Shown: piece by piece, positions 16,483 to 25,024 of the stretch
How positions within the stretch are numbered: position 1 is the stretch's first letter
How the letters are laid out: each line of letters opens with the position of its first letter
NCBI RefSeq assembly: GCF_011089885.1
Contig: NZ_JAANBD010000027.1
Coordinates: 310,001-374,000 of the forward strand
DNA from: Thioalkalivibrio sp. XN279
Lineage (GTDB): Bacteria > Pseudomonadota > Gammaproteobacteria > Steroidobacterales > XN24
DNA length: 64,000 nucleotides
Direction of reading: 5' to 3'
Notes under the pieces: generated by a model
Told to the model about the DNA's origin: nothing
The model's database searches: none
Seen by the model: the letters and a program-made list of their open reading frames with translations, nothing else
Translations under genes and position numbers: made by a program

Positions 16483-17591
16483 CCCTGCTCGCGGAACAAC
16501 TTCAGGCAGGCCTGCGCGACGCGCGGGTCGTAGCGCGTGCCGGCGCCGGCCTCGATCTCCTCGAGCGCCGCAGCCAGCGGTCGCGGCGGACGATGCGGAC
16601 GCTGGCTGCTCATGGCCTCCACCACGTCCGCCACGGCGATGATGCGCGCCTCGAGCAGGATGCCGTCGCCGCGCAGGCCGTCGGGATAGCCCGAACCGTC
16701 ATAGCGCTCGTGGTGCTGCAACACGATGTCCGCCAGCGGCCAGGAGAAATTGCTCTTGCCGAGTATCTGGGCGCCCTGGCGACTGTGTGTGCGCACGATC
16801 TCCATTTCCATCGGCGTCAGCCGGCTCGGCTTGGACAGCACTTCGGCGGGCAAGGCCAGCTTGCCGACGTCATGCACCAGCGCCGCCACGCGCACCCGGT
16901 CCTGGATCTCCTCGCCGAGCCCCATTTCCGCCGCGATGGCATGCGCGAGATGCGAGACCCGGCGCTCATGCCCGGCGGTGTAAGGATCGCGCATCGAGAC
17001 GATGGTGTTCACCACCTCGATGGTCGCGACCATGTTTTCTTCGAGGAATTGCAGGTGCCGCGCTTCGCGCTCTTCATGGGCCTTGCGCCGGAGCAGGCCC
17101 CAGGCGCTTTCCGCCAGCAGCCGCACTTCCTCCACGTCACGCTCGCCGTAGGGGGTGGGCTTGTTGCCGACGCCGAGCACCATCACCGGCCGGCCCTGCT
17201 CCATCACCGGCACGGCGAGATGCCGGGTCAGCGGCGTATGGCCCTCGGGCAGGCCGCGTCGATAGTCTTCTGCGGACAGCTCGTTGTGCACCACCGGCTC
17301 GCCGCGGCGCACGCAATCGGCCCAGATACCGGCACGGTCGAGCGAATAGTGGCTTTCGGACTGGATGCCGCAGCGGGCCAGGGTGCGCCCCGTCCAGGCG
17401 GCGAGACGGATGCCGCCGCCCTCTTCCACCACGTGCAGGTAGCCGGCGCGGCTGTCGGTGAGCTCCTCGGCAAGCTCGGCCGCACGCAGGCCGACGTTGA
17501 ACTCGTCCAGCCCCGGCGCCTCCTCGTGCAGGATCAGCAGCGCGCTGATGAGCGCGTAGCGATCTGGAGCAGGCACGGCTGGGTCGAGCAT
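16467..17591 (-). CDS. GAF / HD-GYP domain phosphodiesterase
   Basis: A 374-residue soluble protein. Residues about 25-165 form a GAF-like sensor domain. A helical linker (165-190) leads to an HD-GYP domain with HD at 240-241 (LVHDVGKL), HHERYDGSGYP (GYP at 301-303) and VADVVEAM. All metal-binding positions expected of an active cyclic-di-GMP phosphodiesterase appear present, including His208 in TAGHERR. It may lower c-di-GMP in response to a small ligand or redox signal. It converges on the RND pump gene with a 16-nt overlap and stands alone. Confidence 0.9.
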   Translation of the reverse strand: MLDPAVPAPDRYALISALLILHEEAPGLDEFNVGLRAAELAEELTDSRAGYLHVVEEGGGIRLAAWTGRTLARCGIQSESHYSLDRAGIWADCVRRGEPVVHNELSAEDYRRGLPEGHTPLTRHLAVPVMEQGRPVMVLGVGNKPTPYGERDVEEVRLLAESAWGLLRRKAHEEREARHLQFLEENMVATIEVVNTIVSMRDPYTAGHERRVSHLAHAIAAEMGLGEEIQDRVRVAALVHDVGKLALPAEVLSKPSRLTPMEMEIVRTHSRQGAQILGKSNFSWPLADIVLQHHERYDGSGYPDGLRGDGILLEARIIAVADVVEAMSSQRPHRPPRPLAAALEEIEAGAGTRYDPRVAQACLKLFREQGYALP

Positions 17592-17639
17592 GTGTTCCTC
17601 CGCTTGCAGGGCATAGGCCCCGCCCCGCTGGGCATGAGT

Positions 17640-17716
17640 TGGTGGCTACGGGTGGGCTCGAACCACCGACCTCAGCATTATGAGTGCCGCGCTCTGACCG
17701 ACTGAGCTACGTAGCC
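17640..17716 (-). tRNA. tRNA-Met (CAT), elongator type
   Basis: A 77-nt cloverleaf including an encoded CCA. The acceptor stem starts GGCTACG and the anticodon loop is CTCATAA (anticodon CAT). The T arm is GGTGG-TTCGAGC-CCACC. The 5' half is almost identical to Escherichia coli metT, an elongator Met tRNA, and the first pair G-C excludes the initiator form. An Ile-CAT identity by lysidine modification is less likely. Confidence 0.95.
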
Positions 17717-17807
17717 CCTGATTCGCGCCTGGCCGCGCGCGTTCCCGGGAGGGCCCGAAATTCTCCCTGTGCCCCGTGGAACTGTCAAGGCGCGGCGCCG
17801 CCGCGGT

Positions 17808-17821
17808 TTGATTTTTCGCAA
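17808..17821. promoter_or_regulatory. FNR/DNR-like half-conserved box before the NO reductase gene
   Basis: TTGATTTTTCGCAA keeps the left half-site TTGAT exactly and three of five bases of the right half (consensus TTGATxxxxATCAA). It lies 77 nt before the qNOR start, suitable for an activator near -41. An FNR-type regulator is encoded in the same cluster. The second half-site is weak. Confidence 0.4.
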
Positions 17822-17897
17822 GGCGCAGCCCTGCCGCCCCTCGCAGAATCGCTCCAGGGCTCGCGACACCGCGGGCGGGCAAACCGGGAGAAAGTTC

Positions 17898-20183
17898 ATG
17901 TACGACACCAAACGGCTCTGGTGGACGCTGGCAGGCATCCTGCTGGTGTCTTTCGGCATCCTCGGCTTCATGGGCGGCGAGATCTACCGTGCCATGCCGC
18001 CGGTCCCCGAGGCTTTCGTCACCACCGACGGCGAGGTGCTCTACACCCGCGTCGACGTGGAGCGTGGTCGCCAGGTGTGGCAGACCACAGGCGGTCACCA
18101 GCAGGGCTCCATCTGGGGCCACGGCGCGTACGTGGCGCCCGACTGGAGCGCCGACTGGCTGCACCGTGAAGCGGTGGCGTTGCTCGACGTCTACGCCGCG
18201 GCAGCCTTCGGCCTGCCCTACGAGCAGCTCGGCGCGTCCGACCAGGCCGCGCTGCAGAGCCGGCTCAAGGAAGAAATGCGCGCCAACACCTACGACCCCG
18301 CCACCGGCAGCGTGACGGTGTCCCCGGAGCGCGCGGCCGCAATCCGCGCGGTCGCCGCCCACTACGACGGGCTGTTCGGCAACGAGCCGGCGCTGGACGA
18401 GCTGCGCGAGGCCTATGCCATGAAGCAGTTCCCGGTGCCGGACGCAGAGCGCCGCCAGCTGCTCGGCGCCTTCGTGTTCTGGTCCTCCTGGGCCGCGGCC
18501 ACCAACCGCCCCGGCGACGACATCAGCTACACCAACAACTGGCCGCACGAGCAACTCATCGACAACGTGCCGACGGGCGCTGCCTTCATGTGGACTTTCG
18601 TCAGCATCCTGATCCTGCTGGCCGGCGTCGGCGCACTGGCCTGGCACTACGCCGTGATGCACGGCAAGGAGGCACCGCCCGAGGTGCCGCAGGTCGATCC
18701 GCTGCATAACCTCCAGCCGACTCCGTCCATGCGCGCCACCACCAAGTACTTCTGGGTGGTCACCGCGCTGTTCGGCCTGCAGGTCGTGCTCGGCGGCATC
18801 ACGGCCCACTACGCCGTCGAGGGCCAGGGTTTCTATGGCTTCAACCTGTCCGAGGTCCTGCCCTACGTCGTCACCCGCACCTGGCACACCCAGCTGGCCG
18901 TGCTCTGGATCGCCACCGCCTGGCTGGCGACCGGGCTCTACATCGCGCCGGCCATCTCCGGCCACGAGCCGAAGTTCCAGCGCCTCGGCGTCAACTTCCT
19001 CTTCACCTGCCTGCTCATCATCGTGCTCGGCTCCATGGTCGGCCAGTGGCTGGGCGTCATGCAGCAGCTCGGGCTGGACGTGAACTTCTGGTTCGGCCAC
19101 CAGGGCTGGGAGTACGTCGACCTCGGCCGCTTCTGGCAGATCTTCCTCTTCATCGGCCTGATGCTGTGGCTGACGCTGGTCGGCCGCGCGCTGTGGCCGG
19201 CGCTGAAGCAGAAGGACGAGGCACGCCCGCTGGTGATCCTGCTGTTCCTCTCCACCGTCGCCATCGGGCTGTTCTACGGCGCCGGCCTGATGTGGGGCAA
19301 GCACACCCACCTCGCCATCGTCGAGTACTGGCGCTGGTGGGTGGTGCACCTGTGGGTCGAGGGCTTCTTCGAAGTCTTCGCCACGGCCGTAATCGCCTTC
19401 CTGTTCGTCCGCCTCGGGCTGGTGCGGGCGAAGAACGCGGTCACGGCCGTGCTGTTCGCCACCATCGTGTTCCTCACCGGCGGCGTGCTCGGCACTTTCC
19501 ACCACCTTTATTTCACCGGCACGCCGACGGCGGTGCTGGCCATCGGCGCGGCCTTCTCCGCGCTGGAGGTGGTGCCGCTGGTGCTGATCGGCTTCGAGGC
19601 CTACGAGAACTGGAAGGCCTCGCAGCATCGCGGCTGGGTGGCGACCTACAAGTGGCCGATCATGTTCTTCATCGCCGTCGCGTTCTGGAACCTGGTGGGC
19701 GCCGGCCTGTTCGGCTTCCTCATCAACCCGCCGCTGGCGCTGTACTACATGCAGGGGCTGAACACCACGCCGCTGCACGGCCACACCGCCCTGTTCGGCG
19801 TCTACGGCATGCTCGGCATCGGCCTGATGCTGTTCTGCCTGCGCGGGCTCAACTACCGCCGCGTCTGGGATGACAAGCTGCTCAAGGTGTCGTTCTGGTC
19901 GCTGAATCTCGGCCTGGCCGCAATGGCTGTATTCAGCCTGCTGCCGCTGGGGCTGATGCAGGTCTATGCCAGCGTCACCGAGGGCTTCTGGTACGCGCGT
20001 TCGGCCGAGTTCCTGCAGCAGCCGCTGATGCAGACCCTGGTCTGGCTGCGCGTGCCAGGCGACGTCATTTTCAGCGTCGGCGTCGGCGCCCTGGCCCTGT
20101 TCGTGTTCCGGCTGTTCGTCGGGCGACGCGAAGAGGCACCGGTGAAGGCCGGCTCGACTGCCCCTGCCCAGGCAGCCGAGTAA
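17898..20183 (+). CDS. norZ: Quinol-dependent nitric oxide reductase (qNOR)
   Basis: A 761-residue single-subunit NO reductase that reduces 2 NO to N2O with electrons from quinol. The N-terminal TM helix and periplasmic domain (residues about 35-225) resemble a cytochrome-c domain but have no CxxCH, as expected of qNOR. About 13 further helices form the NorB-like core, with conserved His ligands (TWHTQLAVLW and TFHHLYFTG) and the Glu-rich EGFFEVFATA segment near the active site. ATG 17898 follows GGGAGAAAG. A detoxifying rather than full denitrifying role fits the neighbours NnrS, NsrR and FNR and the absence of norC or nitrite reductase genes here. Confidence 0.96.
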   Translation: MYDTKRLWWTLAGILLVSFGILGFMGGEIYRAMPPVPEAFVTTDGEVLYTRVDVERGRQVWQTTGGHQQGSIWGHGAYVAPDWSADWLHREAVALLDVYAAAAFGLPYEQLGASDQAALQSRLKEEMRANTYDPATGSVTVSPERAAAIRAVAAHYDGLFGNEPALDELREAYAMKQFPVPDAERRQLLGAFVFWSSWAAATNRPGDDISYTNNWPHEQLIDNVPTGAAFMWTFVSILILLAGVGALAWHYAVMHGKEAPPEVPQVDPLHNLQPTPSMRATTKYFWVVTALFGLQVVLGGITAHYAVEGQGFYGFNLSEVLPYVVTRTWHTQLAVLWIATAWLATGLYIAPAISGHEPKFQRLGVNFLFTCLLIIVLGSMVGQWLGVMQQLGLDVNFWFGHQGWEYVDLGRFWQIFLFIGLMLWLTLVGRALWPALKQKDEARPLVILLFLSTVAIGLFYGAGLMWGKHTHLAIVEYWRWWVVHLWVEGFFEVFATAVIAFLFVRLGLVRAKNAVTAVLFATIVFLTGGVLGTFHHLYFTGTPTAVLAIGAAFSALEVVPLVLIGFEAYENWKASQHRGWVATYKWPIMFFIAVAFWNLVGAGLFGFLINPPLALYYMQGLNTTPLHGHTALFGVYGMLGIGLMLFCLRGLNYRRVWDDKLLKVSFWSLNLGLAAMAVFSLLPLGLMQVYASVTEGFWYARSAEFLQQPLMQTLVWLRVPGDVIFSVGVGALALFVFRLFVGRREEAPVKAGSTAPAQAAE

Positions 20184-20190
20184 AGCGGTC

Positions 20191-20224
20191 GGGCGGTCCC
20201 GCCACCCCCATGGCGGGACCGCCC
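20191..20224. terminator. Perfect 14-bp hairpin between qNOR and nnrS
   Basis: GGGCGGTCCCGCCA and TGGCGGGACCGCCC pair fully across a six-base loop, 8 nt after the qNOR stop. No T run follows (ACTTTC), so it may cause partial termination or protect the 3' end of the qNOR message rather than act as a full terminator. Confidence 0.6.
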
Positions 20225-20236
20225 ACTTTCAACCTC

Positions 20237-21463
20237 ATGAGCCACCCTCTCGCAACCCGCGCTCGCGACCGCTGGTCCACTTTCTCTGCGGCGCCGCACC
20301 GGCTGTTCTTCGCCACCGGGATCACGTGGCTGCTGGCCTGGTCGGCCTGGTGGACGGCCCTGCTGGGTGCGCGCCTGGGCGGCATTCAGGTCCTCGAGCC
20401 GGGCGTCCCCGCGCTCCTCGTGCACGGCGGCGCCATGCTGTTCGCCGTGTTCACGCCCTTCATGTACGGCTTTCTCTGGACGGTGTTCCCGCGCTGGATG
20501 CCGGCGCCGGAGATATCGCGTGGGGTCACGCTGCTGGTGTTCTGGCTGCTCAACCTGGGCCAAGTGCTCGCGCTGGCCGGCCTGTTGGTATCGACCCGCC
20601 TGCATGCCGCCGGCTGGCTGCTGCTGGCAACATCCATGCTGGCCGCATTCGGCTTGCTGGCGCGGTCGCTGGCACGCGCCAGCTCAGGCGTGCCCCACGC
20701 CTTCGTGGCGCTGGCAGGGCTGGCGGCCGGAGTGGCCGGCGCAGCCCTTTTCACAGTCGCGCTGCTGCGCTGGGACTTCTCGGCCTGGCCCCTGGTCCGG
20801 GCGCTCGGACTGTGGGCCTTCCTGCTGGTGGTGTATTTCGCCGTCTGCCACCGCATGCTGCCCTTCTTCACTTCGCGCGTGGTGCCCGGTTATGTGCGTT
20901 GGCAACCGGCGTGGGTGCTGTACGGCTTCGCCGCCCTGGGCCTTGCCCGTGCCTTGCTCGAACCGTTCGCCGCACTGCGCTGGCTCGCCACGTTGCCCCT
21001 GGCCGGAATCGCCCTGCTGTGCGCCCTCAAGTGGTGGCCGGGCCAGCGCATGGAGAACCGGCTCATGGCCTGCCTGCATTACGCCTTCGGCTGGCTGGCT
21101 GGCGGTCTTGTCCTCGCCGCGGCCGCAGATCTGGGCACAGCGCTCGGGATCGACTGGGTGCCGGCGCGCGCCGGGATGCACATGCTGGGGATGGGGTTCA
21201 TCGGCAGCATGCTGGTCGCCATGGTGACACGCGTGACCCTCGGGCACTCGGGTCGGCCGCTGATGCTTGACGCCTGGGACTGGAGAATCTTCCTTGGCCT
21301 CCAGTTCGCGGTCGCGCTGCGGGTGGCAGGTGAGTTCCTGCCAGGCGCAACCCTGGGCCTGTCCGGCACCGGCGCCCTCCTGTGGACCCTGTGCCTGGGC
21401 GCATGGGCGGCACGCCGGCTGCCCGTCTACTTTCGCCCCCGCGTCGACGGGGCGCCTGGCTGA
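20237..21463 (+). CDS. nnrS: NnrS family heme- and copper-linked membrane protein
   Basis: A 408-residue polytopic protein with about 12 hydrophobic segments and the NnrS signature regions LFFATGITWLLAW near the start, HRMLPFFTSRV, and HMLGMGFIGSMLVAMVTRVTLGHSGRPL. NnrS proteins help cells resist nitrosative stress and are induced with NO reductases; the mechanism is not fully known. An upstream ATG at 20210 lies inside the hairpin and would add nine unconserved residues, so I chose ATG 20237. Between qNOR and a SirB2-like gene in the same direction. Confidence 0.93.
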   Translation: MSHPLATRARDRWSTFSAAPHRLFFATGITWLLAWSAWWTALLGARLGGIQVLEPGVPALLVHGGAMLFAVFTPFMYGFLWTVFPRWMPAPEISRGVTLLVFWLLNLGQVLALAGLLVSTRLHAAGWLLLATSMLAAFGLLARSLARASSGVPHAFVALAGLAAGVAGAALFTVALLRWDFSAWPLVRALGLWAFLLVVYFAVCHRMLPFFTSRVVPGYVRWQPAWVLYGFAALGLARALLEPFAALRWLATLPLAGIALLCALKWWPGQRMENRLMACLHYAFGWLAGGLVLAAAADLGTALGIDWVPARAGMHMLGMGFIGSMLVAMVTRVTLGHSGRPLMLDAWDWRIFLGLQFAVALRVAGEFLPGATLGLSGTGALLWTLCLGAWAARRLPVYFRPRVDGAPG

Positions 21464-21473
21464 GGCGCGTCCA

Positions 21474-21869
21474 GTGCTCTATTACTGGGTCAAGCAGGTC
21501 CACGTCTGGAGCGTGGCGCTGTCGTTCACGCTCTTCCTGCTGCGCGGGGCCTGGGTCCTGGCCGGGCACCAGCTGCCCCACGGGCTGGTGTTGCGCTCGC
21601 TGCCGCACGTCATCGACACCGTATTGCTCACGTCGGCGCTCTGGCTCACCACCATCATCCAGCAATATCCGTTCCAGCAGTCATGGCTGACGACAAAGGT
21701 CTTGTTGCTGCTGTTGTACATCGTGCTCGGCAATGTCGCCCTGCGACGCGCCCGCAGCCAGGCCGGGCGCGTGCTTGCTTTCACCGCGGCTTGCGGCGTC
21801 TTCCTGTTTATCTATTCCGTGGCGCGCCTGCACCACCCCCTCGGCGCCCTGCTCCTGGTACCCGGCTGA
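21474..21869 (+). CDS. SirB2-family small membrane protein
   Basis: A 131-residue protein with four hydrophobic helices. It begins YYWVKQVHVWSVALSFTLFLLRG, typical of SirB2. Conserved features include PHVIDTVLLTSALWL and a C-terminal SVARLHHPLG. GTG 21474 follows the nnrS stop by 10 nt. SirB2 proteins have no settled function; their recurrence beside NO-detoxification genes suggests a redox or heme-related role here. Confidence 0.85.
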   Translation: MLYYWVKQVHVWSVALSFTLFLLRGAWVLAGHQLPHGLVLRSLPHVIDTVLLTSALWLTTIIQQYPFQQSWLTTKVLLLLLYIVLGNVALRRARSQAGRVLAFTAACGVFLFIYSVARLHHPLGALLLVPG

Positions 21870-21916
21870 GCACCATGCGGCGCCGGCGGAAATTACCTAT
21901 TTTGTTCAACCTATTT

Positions 21917-21935
21917 GTTTCATGTAACATGCATC
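21917..21935. promoter_or_regulatory. Candidate NsrR-binding site upstream of nsrR
   Basis: On the minus strand it reads GATGCATGTTACATGAAAC, matching the published NsrR pattern GATGyATTTxAAATrCATC at 14 of 18 informative positions. It is in the AT-rich gap 40 nt before the nsrR start, so autoregulation released by NO is likely. I found no equal site before qNOR. Confidence 0.65.
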
Positions 21936-21974
21936 AATGCCGGCGTGGCGGTGTGTCGCCGGAGGGTGACCGAC

Positions 21975-22409
21975 ATGAGACTGACCTATTTCAGCGACTA
22001 CGCCTTCCGGGTGCTGATCTACCTGGCAGTGCACCCGGAGAGGCGCTGCACCATCCAGGAAATCTCGGATGCCTACGGGATTTCCAAGGCGCACCTGATG
22101 AAGGTGGTGAACACGCTGGCACGGGCGGAGCTGGTGGTCGCGCAGCGCGGCCCCAACGGCGGCCTGGTGCTGGCCAAGCCGGCGGAGACGATCCGTCTCG
22201 GCGACGTCGTGCGCAGGACGGAGGAGGACCTCGGGCTGGTGGAATGTTTCCGCGCCGAGAATACCTGCCGCCTGACGCCCAACTGCGGACTGGCCCCGGC
22301 GCTCGGTCGCGCCCTGGCCGCATTCCTTGCGGAACTCGACAAGCAGACCATCGGCGACATGGTGCACGGCCACGAGCAATCGATCAGTCGCCTGCTGGCG
22401 GTGCCTTAA
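21975..22409 (+). CDS. nsrR: Rrf2-family nitric-oxide-sensing repressor NsrR
   Basis: A 144-residue Rrf2 regulator. The winged helix (residues about 1-60) includes MRLTYFSDYAFRVLIYLA and the recognition segment GISKAHLMKVVNTL. Three Cys, 91, 98 and 104 (C-x6-C-x5-C), and Asp8 match the [4Fe-4S] ligand set known for NsrR. NO destroys the cluster and relieves repression. ATG 21975 agrees with the family N-terminus. The stop overlaps the next start (TAATG), so it is co-translated with the FNR-type regulator. Confidence 0.93.
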   Translation: MRLTYFSDYAFRVLIYLAVHPERRCTIQEISDAYGISKAHLMKVVNTLARAELVVAQRGPNGGLVLAKPAETIRLGDVVRRTEEDLGLVECFRAENTCRLTPNCGLAPALGRALAAFLAELDKQTIGDMVHGHEQSISRLLAVP

Positions 22410-23188
22410 TGAACGCGCTCGACCAGCTGCGCGCACCCGTCGCGCCCGCGCATCCCGCCGTACGCACCGGGGCCGGCAACGGCCACTGCTGCTCCACCTG
22501 CCCGCTACCCGGCCTGTGCGACGACAGCTCCCGGCGCGGGCTGCCGGATGCACTGCTGGAGTCCGTGCTGGAACAGCAGCATCTCCAAGCCGGCGCCACC
22601 TTGTACATGGCGGGCCAGAGACGCAGCTCCATCTGGGTCATTTCCACCGGCGCGCTGAAAAGCTGCGAGCTCGACCTCGAGGGCCGTGAACAGGTGGTCG
22701 GCTTCCACGGCCCGGGCGACGTACTCGGCCTCGAGCGCATCGAGATCAGCGAGCATCGTGGCTTTGCGCTCGCGCTGGAACCCACCAGCGTGTGCCGCAT
22801 CCCGGTCGGCAAGCTGCTCGACCGCCTCACCACCGCACCGGAGCTGTGGCGCGAAGTGTTGCGCATCGCCGGCAGCCAGATCGCCCGGGCGCGGGAGGTT
22901 CACCGCGTGCTGGGGCAGCTGCAGACCGGACAGCGCCTGGCCTGGTTCCTGCTCGAAGGCACCGGTCCGCGACGCGACGCGTGCCAGTGCAGCGGCGCCA
23001 CGGTGATCCAGCTGCCGATGCCCAGGCAGGACATCGCGTCTTATCTCGGCATGACCCTGGAGACGGTCAGCCGCAGCTTCGGCGCGCTGCAGCGGGAAGG
23101 CCTGGTCTCAGTCCAGGGACGCACCGTGCGGCTGCTCGACCCCGCCCGTCTCGCCGAGCGCATCGTGCCGCAGGCCGCGCACGCCTGA
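22409..23188 (+). CDS. FNR-type Crp-family regulator with Fe-S cluster ligands
   Basis: A 259-residue Crp/Fnr protein. The N-terminal Cys28-x2-Cys31-x5-Cys37 plus Cys129 match the four [4Fe-4S] ligands of E. coli FNR (20, 23, 29, 122) in spacing and context, so oxygen and probably NO sensing is predicted. A cNMP-type beta-roll (residues about 45-150), a dimerisation helix and a C-terminal helix-turn-helix (DIASYLGMTLETVSRSF, residues about 210-226) follow. The E-xxSR recognition helix suggests binding to TTGAT half-sites. Its coupling to nsrR puts oxygen and NO sensing in one operon. Confidence 0.92.
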   Translation: MNALDQLRAPVAPAHPAVRTGAGNGHCCSTCPLPGLCDDSSRRGLPDALLESVLEQQHLQAGATLYMAGQRRSSIWVISTGALKSCELDLEGREQVVGFHGPGDVLGLERIEISEHRGFALALEPTSVCRIPVGKLLDRLTTAPELWREVLRIAGSQIARAREVHRVLGQLQTGQRLAWFLLEGTGPRRDACQCSGATVIQLPMPRQDIASYLGMTLETVSRSFGALQREGLVSVQGRTVRLLDPARLAERIVPQAAHA

Positions 23189-23212
23189 AGCTGCGTCCGT
23201 GGCCGGACCGCC

Positions 23213-24304
23213 TCAGACGTTGAAGCGGAAATGCATCACGTCGCCGTCGCGGACGACGTAATCCTTGCCCTCGACGCGCATCTTGCCGGTTTCTTTCGCC
23301 TTCGACTCGCCGCCGCAGGCGATGAAGTCCGCGTAGGCGATGACCTCGGCACGAATGAAGCCGCGCTGGAAGTCCGTGTGTATTTCGCCGGCCGCCTCGG
23401 GGGCGGTGGCGCCGACATGGACGGTCCAGGCGCGGACTTCCTTCGGGCCCACGGTGAAGAAGGTGTGCAGGCCCAGCAGCTTGTAGCCGGCGCGGATGAC
23501 GCGATCGAGACCCGCCTCCTCCAGCCCCAGCTCGGCCAGGAACTCCCCCTTGTCGGCCTCCTCCAGCTGCGCGATCTCCGCCTCCATGGCGGCGCACACG
23601 GCCACGACTTCGGCGCCTTCCGCCGCAGCGATCTCGCGCACGGTGACCAGCTGGGGGTTGTTCGCGAACCCGTCTTCCGCCACGTTGGCGATGTAAAGCG
23701 TCGGCTTGGCCGTGAGCAGGTGCAGCTCGCGCAGCATTTCGCGCTGCGTCTCGTCCAGCGCCATGGAGCGGACCGGGCGCCCCTGGTCGAGGTGATCCGC
23801 CACCCGCGCCAGCAGGTCGCGGCGCGCGAGGTCTTCTTTCTTGCCCGTTTTCGCCGCCTTCACCGCGCGCTCGAGGTGCCGGGTCACGGTGTCGAAGTCC
23901 GCCAACGCCAGCTCGAGGTTGATGACCTCGATGTCGCCGACCGGGTCCACGCGGCCCTCGACGTGGACCACGTCCGGATCTTCGAAGCAGCGCACGACGT
24001 GGGCGATGGCGTCGGTTTCGCGGATGTTGGCGAGAAACTGGTTACCGAGGCCTTCCCCCTTGGACGCGCCCCGCACCAGGCCCGCGATGTCGACGAACTC
24101 GATGGTCGTCGGCAGCACTTTCTGCGGCCTGGCGATGTCCGCCAGCGCCTTGAGGCGTGGATCCGGCACCGGCACCACGCCGACGTTGGGATCGATGGTG
24201 CAGAAGGGATAATTTTCCGCCGCGATACGCGCGCGGGTGAGAGCGTTGAACAGCGTCGACTTGCCGACATTCGGCAGGCCGACGATTCCGACTCGGATGC
24301 CCAT
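23213..24304 (-). CDS. ychF: Ribosome-associated ATPase YchF/OLA1
   Basis: A 363-residue Obg-family protein of standard length. Walker [10 protein letters not shown] (residues about 8-16), switch region [22 protein letters not shown], the altered G4 motif NVAED that makes YchF prefer ATP, a coiled-coil insert (about 130-200) and a C-terminal TGS domain ending [11 protein letters not shown]. It binds ribosomes and affects translation of stress genes. ATG 24304 gives the canonical MGIRVGIVG start. Transcribed after pth with a 4-nt gap, as in many gammaproteobacteria. Confidence 0.97.
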   Translation of the reverse strand: MGIRVGIVGLPNVGKSTLFNALTRARIAAENYPFCTIDPNVGVVPVPDPRLKALADIARPQKVLPTTIEFVDIAGLVRGASKGEGLGNQFLANIRETDAIAHVVRCFEDPDVVHVEGRVDPVGDIEVINLELALADFDTVTRHLERAVKAAKTGKKEDLARRDLLARVADHLDQGRPVRSMALDETQREMLRELHLLTAKPTLYIANVAEDGFANNPQLVTVREIAAAEGAEVVAVCAAMEAEIAQLEEADKGEFLAELGLEEAGLDRVIRAGYKLLGLHTFFTVGPKEVRAWTVHVGATAPEAAGEIHTDFQRGFIRAEVIAYADFIACGGESKAKETGKMRVEGKDYVVRDGDVMHFRFNV

Positions 24305-24308
24305 GCGC

Positions 24309-24941
24309 TTACTCCGGAACCGTGGGTTTGGCGTCGCCGGCCTTGCTGGGTGTGGCGGCGGCGCGGGTGTGGAGCCGGTGCATGGCAGGCTGCTCGCCAC
24401 GCCCCAGCATGATCGGGATGACGTCGGCAGCCTCGGCCACCGCGTTGCGGATCAGCGACTCGTCTTCCCGGGAAGGCCGCTTGAGCACGTAGTCGATCAC
24501 CTCGGCGCGGTTGCCTGGATGACCGATGCCGAGGCGGAGGCGCCAGAACCCGGCGCCCAGGTGCGCGACCAGGTCCCGCAGGCCGTTGTGCCCGCCGTGA
24601 CCCCCGCCGAGCTTGAGGCGCGCATCCCCCGGCTGAAGGTCCAGGTCGTCGTGCACGACCAGGATCTCCTCGACGGGAACCTTCAGGTAAGACGATGCAG
24701 CCTGCACCGCCTGGCCGCTGCGATTCATGAAGGTCTGCGGCTTGAGCAGCAGCACCTCTACGCCCTCGATGCGGCTGTTCGCCGTCACGGCGTTGAACTT
24801 GCGTTCGGAGCGGAAAGCCCCGCCATGGCGCTGCGCCAGCAGGTCGACCAGCCAGAAGCCCGCGTTGTGCCGGGTGTCCTCGTATTCCGGCCCGGGGTTG
24901 CCGAGCCCGACGATCATGCGGATGCGGGAGTTCGCGCTCAT
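24309..24941 (-). CDS. pth: Peptidyl-tRNA hydrolase
   Basis: A 210-residue enzyme that recycles peptidyl-tRNA dropped from ribosomes. Conserved features are [15 protein letters not shown] with catalytic His25, [21 protein letters not shown] with the active-site Asp, and [10 protein letters not shown]. The C-terminal 15 residues extend past the conserved core. It sits between rplY and ychF, separated from rplY by a hairpin terminator. Confidence 0.97.
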   Translation of the reverse strand: MSANSRIRMIVGLGNPGPEYEDTRHNAGFWLVDLLAQRHGGAFRSERKFNAVTANSRIEGVEVLLLKPQTFMNRSGQAVQAASSYLKVPVEEILVVHDDLDLQPGDARLKLGGGHGGHNGLRDLVAHLGAGFWRLRLGIGHPGNRAEVIDYVLKRPSREDESLIRNAVAEAADVIPIMLGRGEQPAMHRLHTRAAATPSKAGDAKPTVPE

Positions 24942-24965
24942 GGGTCAATACCGAAAACAGGGCCA

Positions 24966-25002
24966 AAACGCTTCCGGGCCGCGCGACAGGCGGCCCGGAA
25001 GC
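24966..25002 (-). terminator. Intrinsic-type terminator after rplY
   Basis: A 13-bp perfect stem (24970-24982 with 24990-25002), 7-nt loop, followed on the minus strand by GTTTTGG. It begins 23 nt after the rplY stop. The T tract is short, so read-through into pth is possible. Confidence 0.7.
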
Positions 25003-25024
25003 ATTATTCGGCCTCGCCCCGGGA

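Noticed and set aside
17646-19784. Minus-strand frame of 712 codons over qNOR and tRNA-Met
   Set aside because: It crosses a tRNA gene and mirrors qNOR; no independent support.
17640-23188. NO module as an island integrated at tRNA-Met
   Set aside because: No integrase, no repeat of the tRNA 3' end, and the tRNA 3' end faces away from the module; base composition is the same as the surroundings.
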